Assembly (NCBI RefSeq): GCF_001542775.1
Contig: NZ_CP014145.1
Coordinates: 3,348,001-3,412,000 of the forward strand
DNA: 64,000 bases
DNA from: Microterricola viridarii
GTDB lineage: Bacteria > Actinomycetota > Actinomycetes > Actinomycetales > Microbacteriaceae
Direction: 5' to 3'
How positions within the stretch are numbered: position 1 is the stretch's first letter; each line of letters starts with the position of its first letter. The position numbers and the translations under genes are program-made. Below are positions 1 to 8,690 of this stretch, in pieces. The notes below the pieces were generated by a model. That model was not told the origin of the DNA. It did no database searches and saw only the letters and a list, made by a program, of their open reading frames with translations.

Positions 1-366
1 CGTCGCCTCGGCCGACAGGCGCGTGTAGAGCTGGGCGAGCCCCGGGACCTCGGTGTTGTGCCGCATGACCGTGGCCAGCGAGTCGAACGGGTTCTCGCTG
101 ACGGCCAGCGAGGCGAGGGAGGTGTCGCCGTCGGCGCCCACGAAGTCGCGCGAGTCCACCTCGTCGCGCTTCTGCAGCACCGCGGCGAAGAGTTCCTCCT
201 TGGAGCTGAAGTAGTGCAGCAACCCGGCCTGGCTGAGCCCGACGGCGTCGGCGAGCTCGCGCACCGAGGTGCGGTTGTAGCCATTGCGGGCGATCACCCG
301 AAGGGCCTCGGTCAGAATTTCGTCGCGCTTGGCGACTCCTTTTGCGTATGAGCCTCTGCGTGCCAT
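1..366 (-). CDS. TetR-family transcriptional regulator (C-terminus cut by window edge)
   Basis: The first 122 codons are visible, starting MARRGSYAKGVAKRDEIL; the ligand-binding part lies beyond the left edge. Residues about 12-60 form a TetR N-terminal domain: a helix after KRDEIL, then the helix-turn-helix TSVRELADAVGLSQAGLLHY followed by FSSKEELF, the usual end of the domain. It is divergent from an MFS transporter and GH3 glucosidase, so it probably represses them and itself through the inverted repeat at 394-422. A TACCAT hexamer ends exactly 6 bases before the ATG, which fits a leaderless transcript. The ligand is unknown; by context it may be a glucoside or derivative. Confidence 0.9.
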   Translation of the reverse strand, partial: MARRGSYAKGVAKRDEILTEALRVIARNGYNRTSVRELADAVGLSQAGLLHYFSSKEELFAAVLQKRDEVDSRDFVGADGDTSLASLAVSENPFDSLATVMRHNTEVPGLAQLYTRLSAEAT

Positions 367-387
367 ATCTGAATGGTATTGGCTTCT

Positions 388-422
388 TTGGAATTGAAAA
401 CCGAATGAAGTATGGTTTTCAA
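388..422 (+). promoter_or_regulatory. Promoter of the MFS/glucosidase operon overlapping a TetR-type operator
   Basis: A -35-like TTGGAA (388-393), a 17-base spacer and a -10-like TATGGT (411-416) point toward the MFS gene. The inverted repeat TTGAAAACC (394-402) / GGTTTTCAA (414-422), with an 11-base centre, fills the spacer and overlaps the -10. This is the layout expected for repression by the divergent TetR protein. The repeat is seen directly; the regulator assignment is inferred from position. Confidence 0.6.
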
Positions 423-454
423 GGTTCACAGATGAACACCCCGAAAGGAACACG

Positions 455-1732
455 ATGACGACGACGTCGGAACTCACCCACACCCTCGACGCAGACGGCC
501 AGATCGACCCACCGGCACCGGTACGCGGCACCATCAAACGGCTGCTTGCCTGGATCGTTCCGGCCAACGTCTCGATCTTCCTCATCTGGGGCGCAGTCCC
601 CGGCATCCTGCTCCCGCTCCAGGTGCAGGGGCTTGACCCGGAGAACAAGGCGGCCAACCTCGCCTGGGTGCTCACGATCGGCTCCGTTGCGGCGATGCTC
701 GCCCAGCCGATCGCCGGTGCGCTCTCCGACCGCACGCGCAGCCGCTTCGGGCGCCGCGCACCCTGGATGGTCGGCGGCGCGCTGATCGGCGGGCTCGCGC
801 TCGTCGGCATGGCCCTCGCCAACGGGCTCGTGCAGATCGCCATCGCCTGGACGATGGTGCAGCTCGCCTACAACTTCGCACAGGGCCCGCTCTCGGCCGT
901 CCTGCCCGACCGCGTGCCCCGCGCGGCCCGCGGCACCTTCTCGGCCCTCTCCGGCCTTGGCCTGATGCTCGGCGCGATCGGCGGCCAGATCGTCGGCGCA
1001 AAGCTCGCCGCTGACATCCCCTCCGGCTACATGCTCCTCGGCGGATTCACCCTGATCGTGGTCACCCTGTTCGTGCTGTTCAACCCGGACCACTCCAGCA
1101 AGCAGATGGTGAAGGAGCCCTTCTCGCTCTCCGACTTCCTGCACACCTTCTGGGTGAACCCGATCGCACACCCGGACTTCTTCTGGGCGTTCATGGGTCG
1201 CCTGCTGCTCTACACCGGCTACTTCGCCGTGACCGGATACCAGCTCTACATCCTGCAGGACTACATCGGCCTCGGCGACAACGCCGTCGCGATGATCCCG
1301 CTGTTCGGCATCGTCAACCTCGCCGCCATCCTCGTCTCGACGCTGGTCTCCGGACCACTCTCGGACAAGCTCGGCCGCCGCAAGGTCTTCGTCTTCGCCT
1401 CCTCGATCCTGGTCGGCGTGGCCCTGGTGTTCCCGATGGTGGCACCGAGCTTCACCGGCTGGATGCTGTTCACCGTCGTCGCGGGCCTCGGCTTCGGCTG
1501 CTTCCAGGCCGTCGACACCGCCCTGATGAGCGAGGTGCTTCCCTCGGCGAAGTCCTTCGCGAAGGACCTCGGCGTCGTCAACATCGCCGCCACCCTGCCG
1601 CAGACGCTCGCCCCGGCCGTCGCCGGCGCCATCGTGCTGGCCTCCGGCGGCTACGTGGCCCTGTTCCCGATCGGCATCGTTCTGTCGATCCTCGGCGCCT
1701 TCGCCGTCTGGGCGATCAAGTCGGTCCGCTAG
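455..1732 (+). CDS. MFS transporter, probable sugar/glucoside permease
   Basis: The 425-residue protein has about twelve hydrophobic segments. Loop 2-3 carries a motif-A-like stretch (SDRTRSRFGRR, residues about 91-101) and the second half repeats it (SDKLGRRKV), as expected of the major facilitator superfamily. The start is supported by AAAGGA at 444-449. The gene lies 50 bases upstream of a GH3 beta-glucosidase in the same direction and behind a TetR-type operator, so import of a beta-glucoside or similar glycoside for intracellular hydrolysis is the likely role. Substrate is not readable from sequence. Family is secure, specificity inferred. Confidence 0.88.
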   Translation: MTTTSELTHTLDADGQIDPPAPVRGTIKRLLAWIVPANVSIFLIWGAVPGILLPLQVQGLDPENKAANLAWVLTIGSVAAMLAQPIAGALSDRTRSRFGRRAPWMVGGALIGGLALVGMALANGLVQIAIAWTMVQLAYNFAQGPLSAVLPDRVPRAARGTFSALSGLGLMLGAIGGQIVGAKLAADIPSGYMLLGGFTLIVVTLFVLFNPDHSSKQMVKEPFSLSDFLHTFWVNPIAHPDFFWAFMGRLLLYTGYFAVTGYQLYILQDYIGLGDNAVAMIPLFGIVNLAAILVSTLVSGPLSDKLGRRKVFVFASSILVGVALVFPMVAPSFTGWMLFTVVAGLGFGCFQAVDTALMSEVLPSAKSFAKDLGVVNIAATLPQTLAPAVAGAIVLASGGYVALFPIGIVLSILGAFAVWAIKSVR

Positions 1733-1782
1733 GACAGCCCAGAAATCTCGTACGCTCTACAGCACCCCACGCAAGGAGAATC

Positions 1783-4056
1783 ATGACCGACTCGACCTCA
1801 ATTGCCGCCCGCGCTTCTGACATCGTGGCTGGCCTCACCCTGGAGGAGAAGGCCTCGCTCACCAGCGGAGCCGACTTCTGGAGCACCAAGGCCATCGACC
1901 ACGCTGGCGTGCCCCGCATCGTGCTGACCGACGGCCCACACGGCGTGCGCCTGCAGCGGGAGGGATCCGACCACCTCGGCCTCGCCGACAGTGTCCCGGC
2001 CACCTGTTTCCCGCCCGCCGTGGCCCTCGGTTCGAGCTTCGACACCGAGCTGCTCGAGCGTGTCGGCGTCGCCCTCGGCGAGGAGGCGAAGGCGGAGGGT
2101 GTCGGCGTTCTGCTCGGCCCCGGCATCAACATCAAGCGCTCGCCGCTGTGCGGGCGCAACTTCGAGTACCTCTCTGAAGACCCGATCGTCTCCGGTGCTC
2201 TCGGCGCCGCGATCGTGCGCGGACTGCAGAGCCAGGGCGTCGGAACCTCGCTCAAGCACTTCGCCGCGAACAACCAAGAGAACGACCGCATGCGCTCGAG
2301 CTCTGACGTCGACCCGCGGCCGCTGCGCGAGATCTACCTGCGCGGCTTCCAGCGAGTCGTCGAGGACGAGCAGCCCTGGACGGTCATGTGCTCGTACAAC
2401 CGCCTGAACGGCGTCTACACCTCAGAGAACCCGTGGCTGCTGAACACCGTGCTGCGGGAGGAATGGGGCTTCGACGGGGTCGTCGTCTCTGACTGGGGCG
2501 CGGTCAACGAGCGCGTGGTCGGCGTCGCGGCCGGCCTCGACCTCGAGATGCCCGGCGGCAGCGGCCGCACCGACGCCGAGCTGGTCGCCGCCGTCAAGGC
2601 CGGCACCCTCGACGAGGCCGTGCTCGACGTGGCGGCGCGCCGCAACGTCGAGCTGGCGCTCAAGGCGCAGGCCGGGGCAGACGCCGACGCGTCCTACGAC
2701 GTCGACGCCCACCACGCGCTGGCCCGTGACGCCGCAGCCCGCAGCATCGTGCTGCTGAAGAACGAGGGGCAGATCCTGCCACTGGCGGCGGAGGCATCCG
2801 TCGCCGTCATCGGCGAATTCGCCCGCACGCCGCGGTTCCAGGGCGCAGGCAGCTCGCTGATCAACCCGACCAAGGTCGACAACGCGCTGGACGAGATCGA
2901 GCGGGTCGTCGGCGCCGAGCGCGTGACGTTCGCCGCCGGCTTCACACTCGCGAACTCTGCGGATGACGAGGCAGCAGCGCTCCGGGCCGAGGCCGTTGCC
3001 GCGGCGGGCGCCGCCGAGACCGTCGTGCTCTTCCTCGGCGTGCCGGCCGCAGACGAGTCGGAGGGCTTCGACCGCGAGCACATCGAGCTGCCCGCTGCCC
3101 AGCTGGCGCTGCTCGACGCCGTGCTCGAGGCCAACCCGCGCACCGTGCTCGTGCTCTCCAACGGCGGCGTCGTGCGGCTCTCCGAGTTCGAGGCGCGCAT
3201 CCCCGCGATCCTCGAGGGCTGGCTGCTCGGCCAGGCCGGTGGCGGCGCCACCGCCGACGTGCTCTACGGCGTCGTGAACCCGTCCGGCCGCCTCGCCGAG
3301 ACGATCCCGCTGCGCCTGGAGGACACCCCGGCCTACCTCGAGTTCCCCGGTGAGTTCGGCCACGTGCGCTACGGCGAGGGCCTCTTCGTCGGCTACCGCT
3401 GGTACGACGCGCGCTCGATGGCGGTGCAGTACCCGTTCGGGCACGGCCTCTCGTACACCACCTTCGAGTACTCGGGCCTGTCGCTGGCCGCGGATGCCGC
3501 AGGCATCACCGCGACGCTCACGGTGACCAACGCCGGCGAGCGGGACGGCCGCGAGATCGTTCAGGTCTACACGGCGCTGGCCGGCTCCGGCGTGCAGCGC
3601 GCACCGCAGGAGCTCAAGGGCTTCGCCTCCGTCGCCCTCGCCACCGGCGAGAGCCGCGAGGTGTCCGTGCAGCTGCGCCGCGACGAGCTCGCCTACTGGG
3701 ACACCCGGGTCGACAAGTGGGTCGTCGAGGGCGGCGACTACACGGTGGCCGTCGGCGCCTCCAGCCGCGACATCCGCCTCACCGGCACCGTCGCGGTCGA
3801 CGGTGACGCGGTGCGACTGCCGCTCACCGCCAACTCCTCGATCGGCGAGCTCATCGCCGACCCGGTGGCCGGACCGATGATCATGCAGGCGATGGCTGCC
3901 ATGTTCGGCGGTGCAGGCGACGCGGGCGAGAGCGATGAGGGCATGGAGAAGATGATGGCCTCCTTCCCGATCGGCCGCCTGGCCAGCTTCCCCGGCATGG
4001 GCGTCGAGCCGGAGATGGTGGAGCAGCTGTTGGCCGCGGCCAACGCCGACAGCTAG
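1783..4056 (+). CDS. Glycoside hydrolase family 3 beta-glucosidase
   Basis: The 757-residue protein hydrolyses terminal beta-linked sugars from short glycosides. The N-terminal TIM barrel contains the substrate-binding KHF motif (K158-H159, then NNQEND) and the nucleophile in VVSDWGA (D237). The middle alpha/beta sandwich has IVLLKNEG and GFDREHIELP, and residues about 570-665 form a fibronectin-III-like domain (EIVQVYTAL, ELKGF), the BglX-type order. A Met-rich extension of about 75 residues closes the protein. There is no signal peptide, so it is cytoplasmic and works with the upstream MFS importer. AAGGAG precedes the ATG. Exact substrate (glucoside, xyloside or other) is open. Confidence 0.93.
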   Translation: MTDSTSIAARASDIVAGLTLEEKASLTSGADFWSTKAIDHAGVPRIVLTDGPHGVRLQREGSDHLGLADSVPATCFPPAVALGSSFDTELLERVGVALGEEAKAEGVGVLLGPGINIKRSPLCGRNFEYLSEDPIVSGALGAAIVRGLQSQGVGTSLKHFAANNQENDRMRSSSDVDPRPLREIYLRGFQRVVEDEQPWTVMCSYNRLNGVYTSENPWLLNTVLREEWGFDGVVVSDWGAVNERVVGVAAGLDLEMPGGSGRTDAELVAAVKAGTLDEAVLDVAARRNVELALKAQAGADADASYDVDAHHALARDAAARSIVLLKNEGQILPLAAEASVAVIGEFARTPRFQGAGSSLINPTKVDNALDEIERVVGAERVTFAAGFTLANSADDEAAALRAEAVAAAGAAETVVLFLGVPAADESEGFDREHIELPAAQLALLDAVLEANPRTVLVLSNGGVVRLSEFEARIPAILEGWLLGQAGGGATADVLYGVVNPSGRLAETIPLRLEDTPAYLEFPGEFGHVRYGEGLFVGYRWYDARSMAVQYPFGHGLSYTTFEYSGLSLAADAAGITATLTVTNAGERDGREIVQVYTALAGSGVQRAPQELKGFASVALATGESREVSVQLRRDELAYWDTRVDKWVVEGGDYTVAVGASSRDIRLTGTVAVDGDAVRLPLTANSSIGELIADPVAGPMIMQAMAAMFGGAGDAGESDEGMEKMMASFPIGRLASFPGMGVEPEMVEQLLAAANADS

Positions 4057-4093
4057 CGGAGGTGCCGGCGGCTGCCGCCGGCGAACGTTTCAC

Positions 4094-4149
4094 CGAGTGC
4101 GCAGTTTGGCGCCTTCCGGAGCCCGGGAGGCCGCCGAACTGCGCACTCG
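4094..4149. terminator. Large intergenic inverted repeat downstream of the GH3 gene
   Basis: Arms of 18 bases (4094-4111 and 4132-4149) pair with one mismatch around a 20-base GC-rich loop. There is no T-run, but the position fits a terminator between the glucosidase and CoA-transferase genes, just upstream of the latter's promoter. It resembles the hairpin classes at 21666, 24812, 26142 and 53072 in architecture, not in sequence. Confidence 0.55.
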
Positions 4150-4152
4150 TGG

Positions 4153-4186
4153 TTGAGCCGGACGGCCGCGGGCGTATGCTCGCGGC
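4153..4186 (+). promoter_or_regulatory. Leaderless promoter of the CoA-transferase gene
   Basis: TTGAGC (4153-4158), a 16-base spacer and TATGCT (4175-4180) are followed after 6 bases by the ATG at 4187. No Shine-Dalgarno sequence is present. The spacing places the transcription start at or next to the start codon, as in actinobacterial leaderless mRNAs. Confidence 0.6.
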
Positions 4187-5548
4187 ATGGGCGTGATTCT
4201 CGAGCAACTGGCCGTCACGATCGGCGATGCGGGGGCGGCCGGGCGAGTGCGCGTGCTCCCCGGTGAGACCGGCCTCACGGCGCGGTTGCGGGCGGGGGAG
4301 CTTGCGCTGGACAGCGTCTCGTTCTTCGCGGCGCAGGCCGCGCGGCTGCTCGGGTTGCCGGCCGTCGACGTCAGCCCGCGCCGGGTCGGCGTGAACTTCA
4401 GCAGCTACAACTACCTGAGCGTCGCCGGTGTGCCCGCTGCGGCCTGGGCGCCGCTCAGCGGCTTCTTCCCCGCGCTCGACGGCTGGGTGCGCACCCACGC
4501 GAACTACCCGCACCACCGGGAGCGGCTCTGTGCCGCACTCGGCCTCGACGAGACGGCGGGCCGTGACGAGCTCGGGACGGCGCTCGCTGGCATGGCGGCG
4601 GCGGATGCCGAGGCCCTCGCCCTGGCGCGCGGCGCGCTCTGCGTGCGAGTGCGCACGCGAGAGGAGTTCGAGCTGCTGATCCCCACGGCACCGCTGCTGC
4701 AGTGGGAGGCTGGCGCGCCCGCCCGCGAGGCCGGCGCGACGCGCGACTTCGCCGCCCGCCCGCCGCGCGTGCTCGACTTCTCGCGCGTGATCGCCGGGCC
4801 CACATGCACGCGGGCGCTCGCCCTGCTCGGCGCCGACGTGCTCCGCATCGACCCGCCGGAACCGGCCGAGCTTCCCGTGCAGCACATCGATACCGGCGCG
4901 GGGAAGCGCTCGGCCGTGCTCGACCTCGGCCAAAACGCCGAGCGGATCGAAGAGCTGATGGCCGGTGCTGATGTCGTCGTGCTCGGCTACCGGCCGGGCA
5001 GTCTGGCCCGGTTCGGGTTCGACGAGGCGAGCCTGCGCCAGCGGCATCCGCACCTGGTCATCGCCACGCTCAGTGCCTACCCACCGGGCAGCCTGTGGGC
5101 GGTGCGGCGCGGCTTCGACTCGCTCGTGCAGGCGGCATCCGGCATCGCGGTGGCCGAGGGGAGCCTCGAGGAGCCCATCGAGGGTCGAGTCGTCGGGCGG
5201 GGCGTGACCCCCGGGACGCTGCGAGCCCAGGCGCTCGACCACGCCACCGGCTACGTGCTCGCCGGTGCCATCTGTGCGGCTCTCGCCGACGGCACGGCAG
5301 CGACCCTGAGCTCGTCGCTGGCGGCGATGGCGCAGGCGCTGCTGGCGCTTGGGCCGAGCGCCCTGCCGGAGCCGGTGCTGCCGGTGCCTGCCGTGGCTGA
5401 CGTGGCGCTGAGCGACGAGCTGGAGACCGTGCCGAGCGCTGACGGCCCCGTGCGCCGCGCCCGCGCGATCGTGGACATCCCCGGGCGCCCCCAGGGGCCG
5501 GTGCACCCGCTCGGCAGCGCCCGGCCGGAGTGGCTGCCGGCACACTGA
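4187..5548 (+). CDS. Class III (CaiB/BaiF-like) CoA-transferase
   Basis: This 453-residue protein should move CoA between carboxylic acids. From about residue 196 it reads RVLDFSRVIAGPTCTRALA with LGADVLRIDPP, the hallmark start of class III CoA-transferases, followed by RSAVLDL, ADVVVLGYRPGSL and RHPHLVIATLSAY. The Asp in ALDHATGY sits where the catalytic aspartate is expected. The first 190 residues are a divergent, probably degenerate first half, giving a pseudo-duplicated protein seen in some actinobacteria. It stands alone, with no thiolase or dehydrogenase beside it, so acceptor and donor are unknown. The start is fixed by the leaderless promoter at 4153-4180. Confidence 0.82.
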   Translation: MGVILEQLAVTIGDAGAAGRVRVLPGETGLTARLRAGELALDSVSFFAAQAARLLGLPAVDVSPRRVGVNFSSYNYLSVAGVPAAAWAPLSGFFPALDGWVRTHANYPHHRERLCAALGLDETAGRDELGTALAGMAAADAEALALARGALCVRVRTREEFELLIPTAPLLQWEAGAPAREAGATRDFAARPPRVLDFSRVIAGPTCTRALALLGADVLRIDPPEPAELPVQHIDTGAGKRSAVLDLGQNAERIEELMAGADVVVLGYRPGSLARFGFDEASLRQRHPHLVIATLSAYPPGSLWAVRRGFDSLVQAASGIAVAEGSLEEPIEGRVVGRGVTPGTLRAQALDHATGYVLAGAICAALADGTAATLSSSLAAMAQALLALGPSALPEPVLPVPAVADVALSDELETVPSADGPVRRARAIVDIPGRPQGPVHPLGSARPEWLPAH

Positions 5549-5588
5549 GCCCCGCTCGCCCCACCCGCCGGTCGGGAGGCCGACGGCG

Positions 5589-5628
5589 GATCGGGAGGCA
5601 GCTCTCGGCCGAAAGCTGCCTCCCGATC
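5589..5628 (+). terminator. Hairpin terminator after the CoA-transferase gene
   Basis: Perfect 15-base arms (5589-5603 and 5614-5628) flank a 10-base loop and are followed by TTCC. The hairpin lies about 40 bases after the stop codon, between convergent genes, and may also act on the minus-strand transporter operon. Confidence 0.6.
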
Positions 5629-5653
5629 TTCCGGTTGCCTCCGCATCCGGCGT

Positions 5654-5860
5654 GCATTCTCCCGCTGGCTCGAGGGAGCGCCAGCGACCGAAGCCAACAC
5701 CCCGCTGGTCGAGTAGCGAGGAACGAGCGTATCGAGACCTTGCACGTGGCATGGCTTCCGGCTGGAAACTGGGTCTCGATGCGGCCCTGGCGGGCCTACT
5801 CGACCAGCGATGGGGGCTGCGCCCGCTGGCTCGAGGGAGCGCCAGCGACCGAAGCCAACG
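5654..5860. repeat. Intergenic repeat cluster: two 40-bp GC-rich units flanking a 105-bp palindromic element
   Basis: Two copies of the 40-bp unit (here called D) lie at about 5656-5698 and 5821-5859; the unit contains GGCTCGAGGGAGCGCCAGCG and ends GAAGCCAAC. Between them, 5704-5808 is a second element (E) with 13-base terminal arms (5704-5716 / 5796-5808) and inner paired arms (5731-5739 / 5772-5780). The stretch 5549-5873 contains only these repeats and the upstream terminator; I see no gene in it. Copies of both elements recur at 63236-63413. Confidence 0.85.
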
Positions 5861-5873
5861 CGCGCGCCGTGGC

Positions 5874-6968
5874 TCAGGCGGCGACGGCAGCCTCCACCGG
5901 GTTCGCGACGACCACCACGCGCGACGAGTCGAAGTTCAAACCGACCCGCTGCCCGCGCTCGGCAACGTTGGCGGCGTGCACGGTGCAGCTGATCGGCTTC
6001 GCCAGCCCCGGCACCTCGACCGAGACGGTCGACGAGCCGCCGAGGAAGAACGTGTCGATGACGGTGCCCGTGATCGGCGCGGCATCCGGGGCCACGATGT
6101 GCACGTCCTCCGGGCGGGCCACCAGGGTGACCGGCTCCCGCTCGGCGAAACCGTGCGAGACGGGGAACAGCGCCACACCGGGTACGTCGACGGCGCTGCC
6201 AGAGGAGCTCGATCCGGTCGCGAAGCCGTCGAGCAGGTTCGCCGTGCCGATGAAGCTCGCCACGAAGCGCGTCGCCGGCCGCGAGTACAGCCCGACCGGG
6301 GTATCGAGCTGCTCGATGCCGCCACGGTTCAGCACGGCGACCCGGTCGGCCATCGACATGGCCTCCTCCTGGTCGTGGGTGACGACGACGAACGTCATGC
6401 CGGCCTCGTGCTGCATGCGCTTGAGCTCCAGCTGCATCTCGGCGCGCACCTTGCGGTCCAGGGCAGAGAGCGGCTCGTCGAGCAGCAGCACCCGCGGCCG
6501 TTTGATGATCGCCCTGGCCAGGGCGACCCGCTGCCGCTGGCCGCCGCTGAGCTTGGCCGGGCGGCGCTGCGCGAACGCGGCCAGCCCGACGATCTCCAGG
6601 GTCTCGCCCACCCGGCGGCGGATCTCGGCCTTGCCGACGCCCTCGGCCTCCAACCCGTAGCCGACGTTCTTCTCCACGCTCATGTGTGGGAACAGCGCGT
6701 AGGACTGGAACATCATGTTCACCGGGCGGCGGTGCGCCGGCAGCGCGGTCAGATCCTGCCCGTCGAGCAGGATGGAGCCGGCCTGCGGTGTTTCGAACCC
6801 GGCGATCGAACGTAGCAGCGTGGTCTTGCCGCATCCGGACGGCCCGAGCAGGGCGAAGAACTCGCGGTCGGCGATCGACAGCGACACGTCGCGCAGCGCG
6901 ACGACGTCGCCGTAGCTGTGTTGCACACCGCGGATATCAAGAAGGGGAGAGGGGGCAGTGGTTGTCAT
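5874..6968 (-). CDS. potA: Polyamine-type ABC transporter ATP-binding protein (PotA-like)
   Basis: The 364-residue ATPase energises the importer. It has Walker A GPSGCGKTT (about 36-44), the Q-loop MFQSYALFPH, signature LSGGQRQRVALARA, Walker B VLLLDEPLSALD and the switch histidine in VVVTHDQEEA. The C-terminal third (PEDVHIVAPD onward) is a TOBE regulatory domain typical of the CUT1/Pot subfamily. Its ATG overlaps the stop of the upstream permease by 4 bases (ATGA), so translation is coupled. It is the last gene of a potD-potB-potC-potA order. Polyamine specificity is inferred from the family and from the divergent amine-oxidation genes. Confidence 0.92.
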   Translation of the reverse strand: MTTTAPSPLLDIRGVQHSYGDVVALRDVSLSIADREFFALLGPSGCGKTTLLRSIAGFETPQAGSILLDGQDLTALPAHRRPVNMMFQSYALFPHMSVEKNVGYGLEAEGVGKAEIRRRVGETLEIVGLAAFAQRRPAKLSGGQRQRVALARAIIKRPRVLLLDEPLSALDRKVRAEMQLELKRMQHEAGMTFVVVTHDQEEAMSMADRVAVLNRGGIEQLDTPVGLYSRPATRFVASFIGTANLLDGFATGSSSSGSAVDVPGVALFPVSHGFAEREPVTLVARPEDVHIVAPDAAPITGTVIDTFFLGGSSTVSVEVPGLAKPISCTVHAANVAERGQRVGLNFDSSRVVVVANPVEAAVAA

Positions 6969-7765
6969 AGGGCATCCGTCACTCGGGTCAGACGCTGCGC
7001 ACCGATGACGGCGAGCACGCTGACGAACAGCAGCATGGTGGCGAGGGCGTTGATCTCGGGGGTGACGCCGAAGCGCACCATCGAGTAGATCGCGATCGGC
7101 AGGGTGGGGGTGGTGGGCGCGGTGGTGAAGAACGCGATCACAAACTCGTCCAGCGAGAGCGTGAACGCGAGCAGGCCGCCGGCGACCATGCCGGGCGCCA
7201 GCTGGGGCAGCGTCACCTTCATGAAGGTGCGGAAGCTGCCGGCGCCCAGATCCCGGGAGGCCTCCTCGAGGCTTGGGTCCAGGCTGGCCAGCCGGGCCAG
7301 CACGATCGCGGTGACGAACGCCATCGCGAAGGTGACGTGCGCGATGATCACCGAGTGCAGGCCGAGCGTGACCCCGGCCAGCGAGAACAGGCTGAGCAGG
7401 CCGACGGCCAGCAGCAGGTCTGGCAGCAGCGCGGGCGCGATGGCGAAGGCGCGCACCAGCCCGCCTCGGGTGTAGCGGTGGATGCCCACGGCGATCAGCG
7501 TGCCGAGCAGGGTGGCGAGCAGCATGACGGATGTCGCCACGATGAGCGTGTTGCGCAGCCCGGTCATCACCGCCTCGTTGGCGAACACCGTCGGGTACCA
7601 CTGGAGCGAGAACCCCTTCCAGACAAACAGGTTCTTCGAGGAGTTGAACGACATGATCACCACCACGAGGATCGGCAGGTAGAGGAACACGTAGGTGAAC
7701 CAGAACGGGATCCGAATCAGGCGTGACTGAGGCCTGGGGGTATGAGGGCTGGAAGCTCTACGCAT
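6965..7765 (-). CDS. potC: Polyamine-type ABC transporter permease (PotC-like)
   Basis: The 266-residue inner-membrane protein has about six hydrophobic segments, the first near residues 21-45. The permease coupling loop reads EEASRDLGAGSFRTFMKVTLPQ, the EAA motif that docks on the ATPase. It overlaps potB upstream by 8 bases and potA downstream by 4, so the transporter is one translationally coupled unit. With PotB it should form the channel for putrescine, spermidine or a related amine. Confidence 0.92.
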   Translation of the reverse strand: MRRASSPHTPRPQSRLIRIPFWFTYVFLYLPILVVVIMSFNSSKNLFVWKGFSLQWYPTVFANEAVMTGLRNTLIVATSVMLLATLLGTLIAVGIHRYTRGGLVRAFAIAPALLPDLLLAVGLLSLFSLAGVTLGLHSVIIAHVTFAMAFVTAIVLARLASLDPSLEEASRDLGAGSFRTFMKVTLPQLAPGMVAGGLLAFTLSLDEFVIAFFTTAPTTPTLPIAIYSMVRFGVTPEINALATMLLFVSVLAVIGAQRLTRVTDAL

Positions 7766-8672
7766 TGCGCTTCACCTTCCTCTCGCGTGGGCCCTCGGTG
7801 ACGCGACGACTCGCGGTCTGTTGGGCGAAGATCAGGGCGACGAGCAGGATTGTGAGCACGAGGGCAAGGGCGGCGCCGAACGGCCAGTCCCTGGCCTTCA
7901 GGAACTGGTCGCGGATCAGGTTGCCGATCAGCACCGTCTTTCCGCCGCCGAGCAGCTCTGGGATCACGAAGTTGCTCATCGCGGGAACGAAGACGAACAC
8001 GCATCCGGTGAGCAGACCGGGCACGGACAGCGGCAGGGTGATGGTGCGGAACACCCGGAACGGGCTCGACCCGAGGTTCGTCGCCGCCTCGGTGAGCTGG
8101 GCGTCCTGGGAGGAGAGCGAGGCGTACAGCGGCAGCACCATCAGCGGCAAGTACATATAGAGGAGCCCGATGATGACGGCCGGCTGCGTGTAGAGCATCT
8201 TCAGCGGCTCGTCGATGATGCCGACCGCTTGCAACCCCTGGTTGATCCAGCCGGCGTTGTTCAGCAGAAGGATCCATGCGTAGGTGCGGATCAGGAAGTT
8301 GGTCCAGAACGGCAGCAGCACCGCGACGAGGGCGAGCGTGCGCCACTTCGGGGGCAGCCGCACGATGACCAGCGCGGTCGGGTAGCCGAGGGCGACGGCG
8401 AGCACCGTGACGATCAGCGCCGTGCCGATGGAGGTGGCGATGACGTTCAGGTAGAGCGGGTCTGCCAGCCGGGCGAAGTTGTCGAGTGTGAACGTGTAAA
8501 CCACGCCGCCGAAGCGGCCGCGCTTGAAGAAGGCGTAGGTGGTGACCAGGACGAGGGGGACGAAGACGAAGAGGGCGAGCACCAGCGTTCCCGGGGTGAG
8601 GAACGGCAGGCCCGCCCACCCCCGGCGGGCTCCGAGGGGAGCGCCGCCGGGGGTGGGGGACTTTTTTGCCAT
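7758..8672 (-). CDS. potB: Polyamine-type ABC transporter permease (PotB-like)
   Basis: This 304-residue permease starts with a basic cytoplasmic N-terminus, then about six membrane spans. NFLIRTYAWILLLNNAGWIN and the EAA loop TEAATNLGSSPFRVFRTITLP match the PotB/PotH group. It follows the substrate-binding lipoprotein gene by 18 bases and overlaps potC. It is expected to pair with PotC as a heterodimeric channel. Confidence 0.92.
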   Translation of the reverse strand: MAKKSPTPGGAPLGARRGWAGLPFLTPGTLVLALFVFVPLVLVTTYAFFKRGRFGGVVYTFTLDNFARLADPLYLNVIATSIGTALIVTVLAVALGYPTALVIVRLPPKWRTLALVAVLLPFWTNFLIRTYAWILLLNNAGWINQGLQAVGIIDEPLKMLYTQPAVIIGLLYMYLPLMVLPLYASLSSQDAQLTEAATNLGSSPFRVFRTITLPLSVPGLLTGCVFVFVPAMSNFVIPELLGGGKTVLIGNLIRDQFLKARDWPFGAALALVLTILLVALIFAQQTASRRVTEGPRERKVKRNA

Positions 8673-8690
8673 AGCTGCGGATGCCGGCGG

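Noticed and set aside
2422..3444. Long antisense open frame across the GH3 gene (and similar ones at 10069-11703, 28024-29400, 34558-36522, 54143-56356)
   Set aside because: High GC keeps antisense frames open. These encode Arg/Gly/Ala/His-rich low-information sequence and contradict the well-conserved proteins on the other strand.
5704..5808. Palindromic element considered as a tRNA or structured ncRNA
   Set aside because: No cloverleaf, anticodon arm or TTCRA loop. It recurs in inverted orientation at 63313, as a repeat element does.
5874..7601. Potential PotC-PotA fusion from an open frame running through potA into potC sequence
   Set aside because: The upstream extension is an out-of-frame reading of the permease gene. 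ATG 6968 gives a normal-length ATPase.
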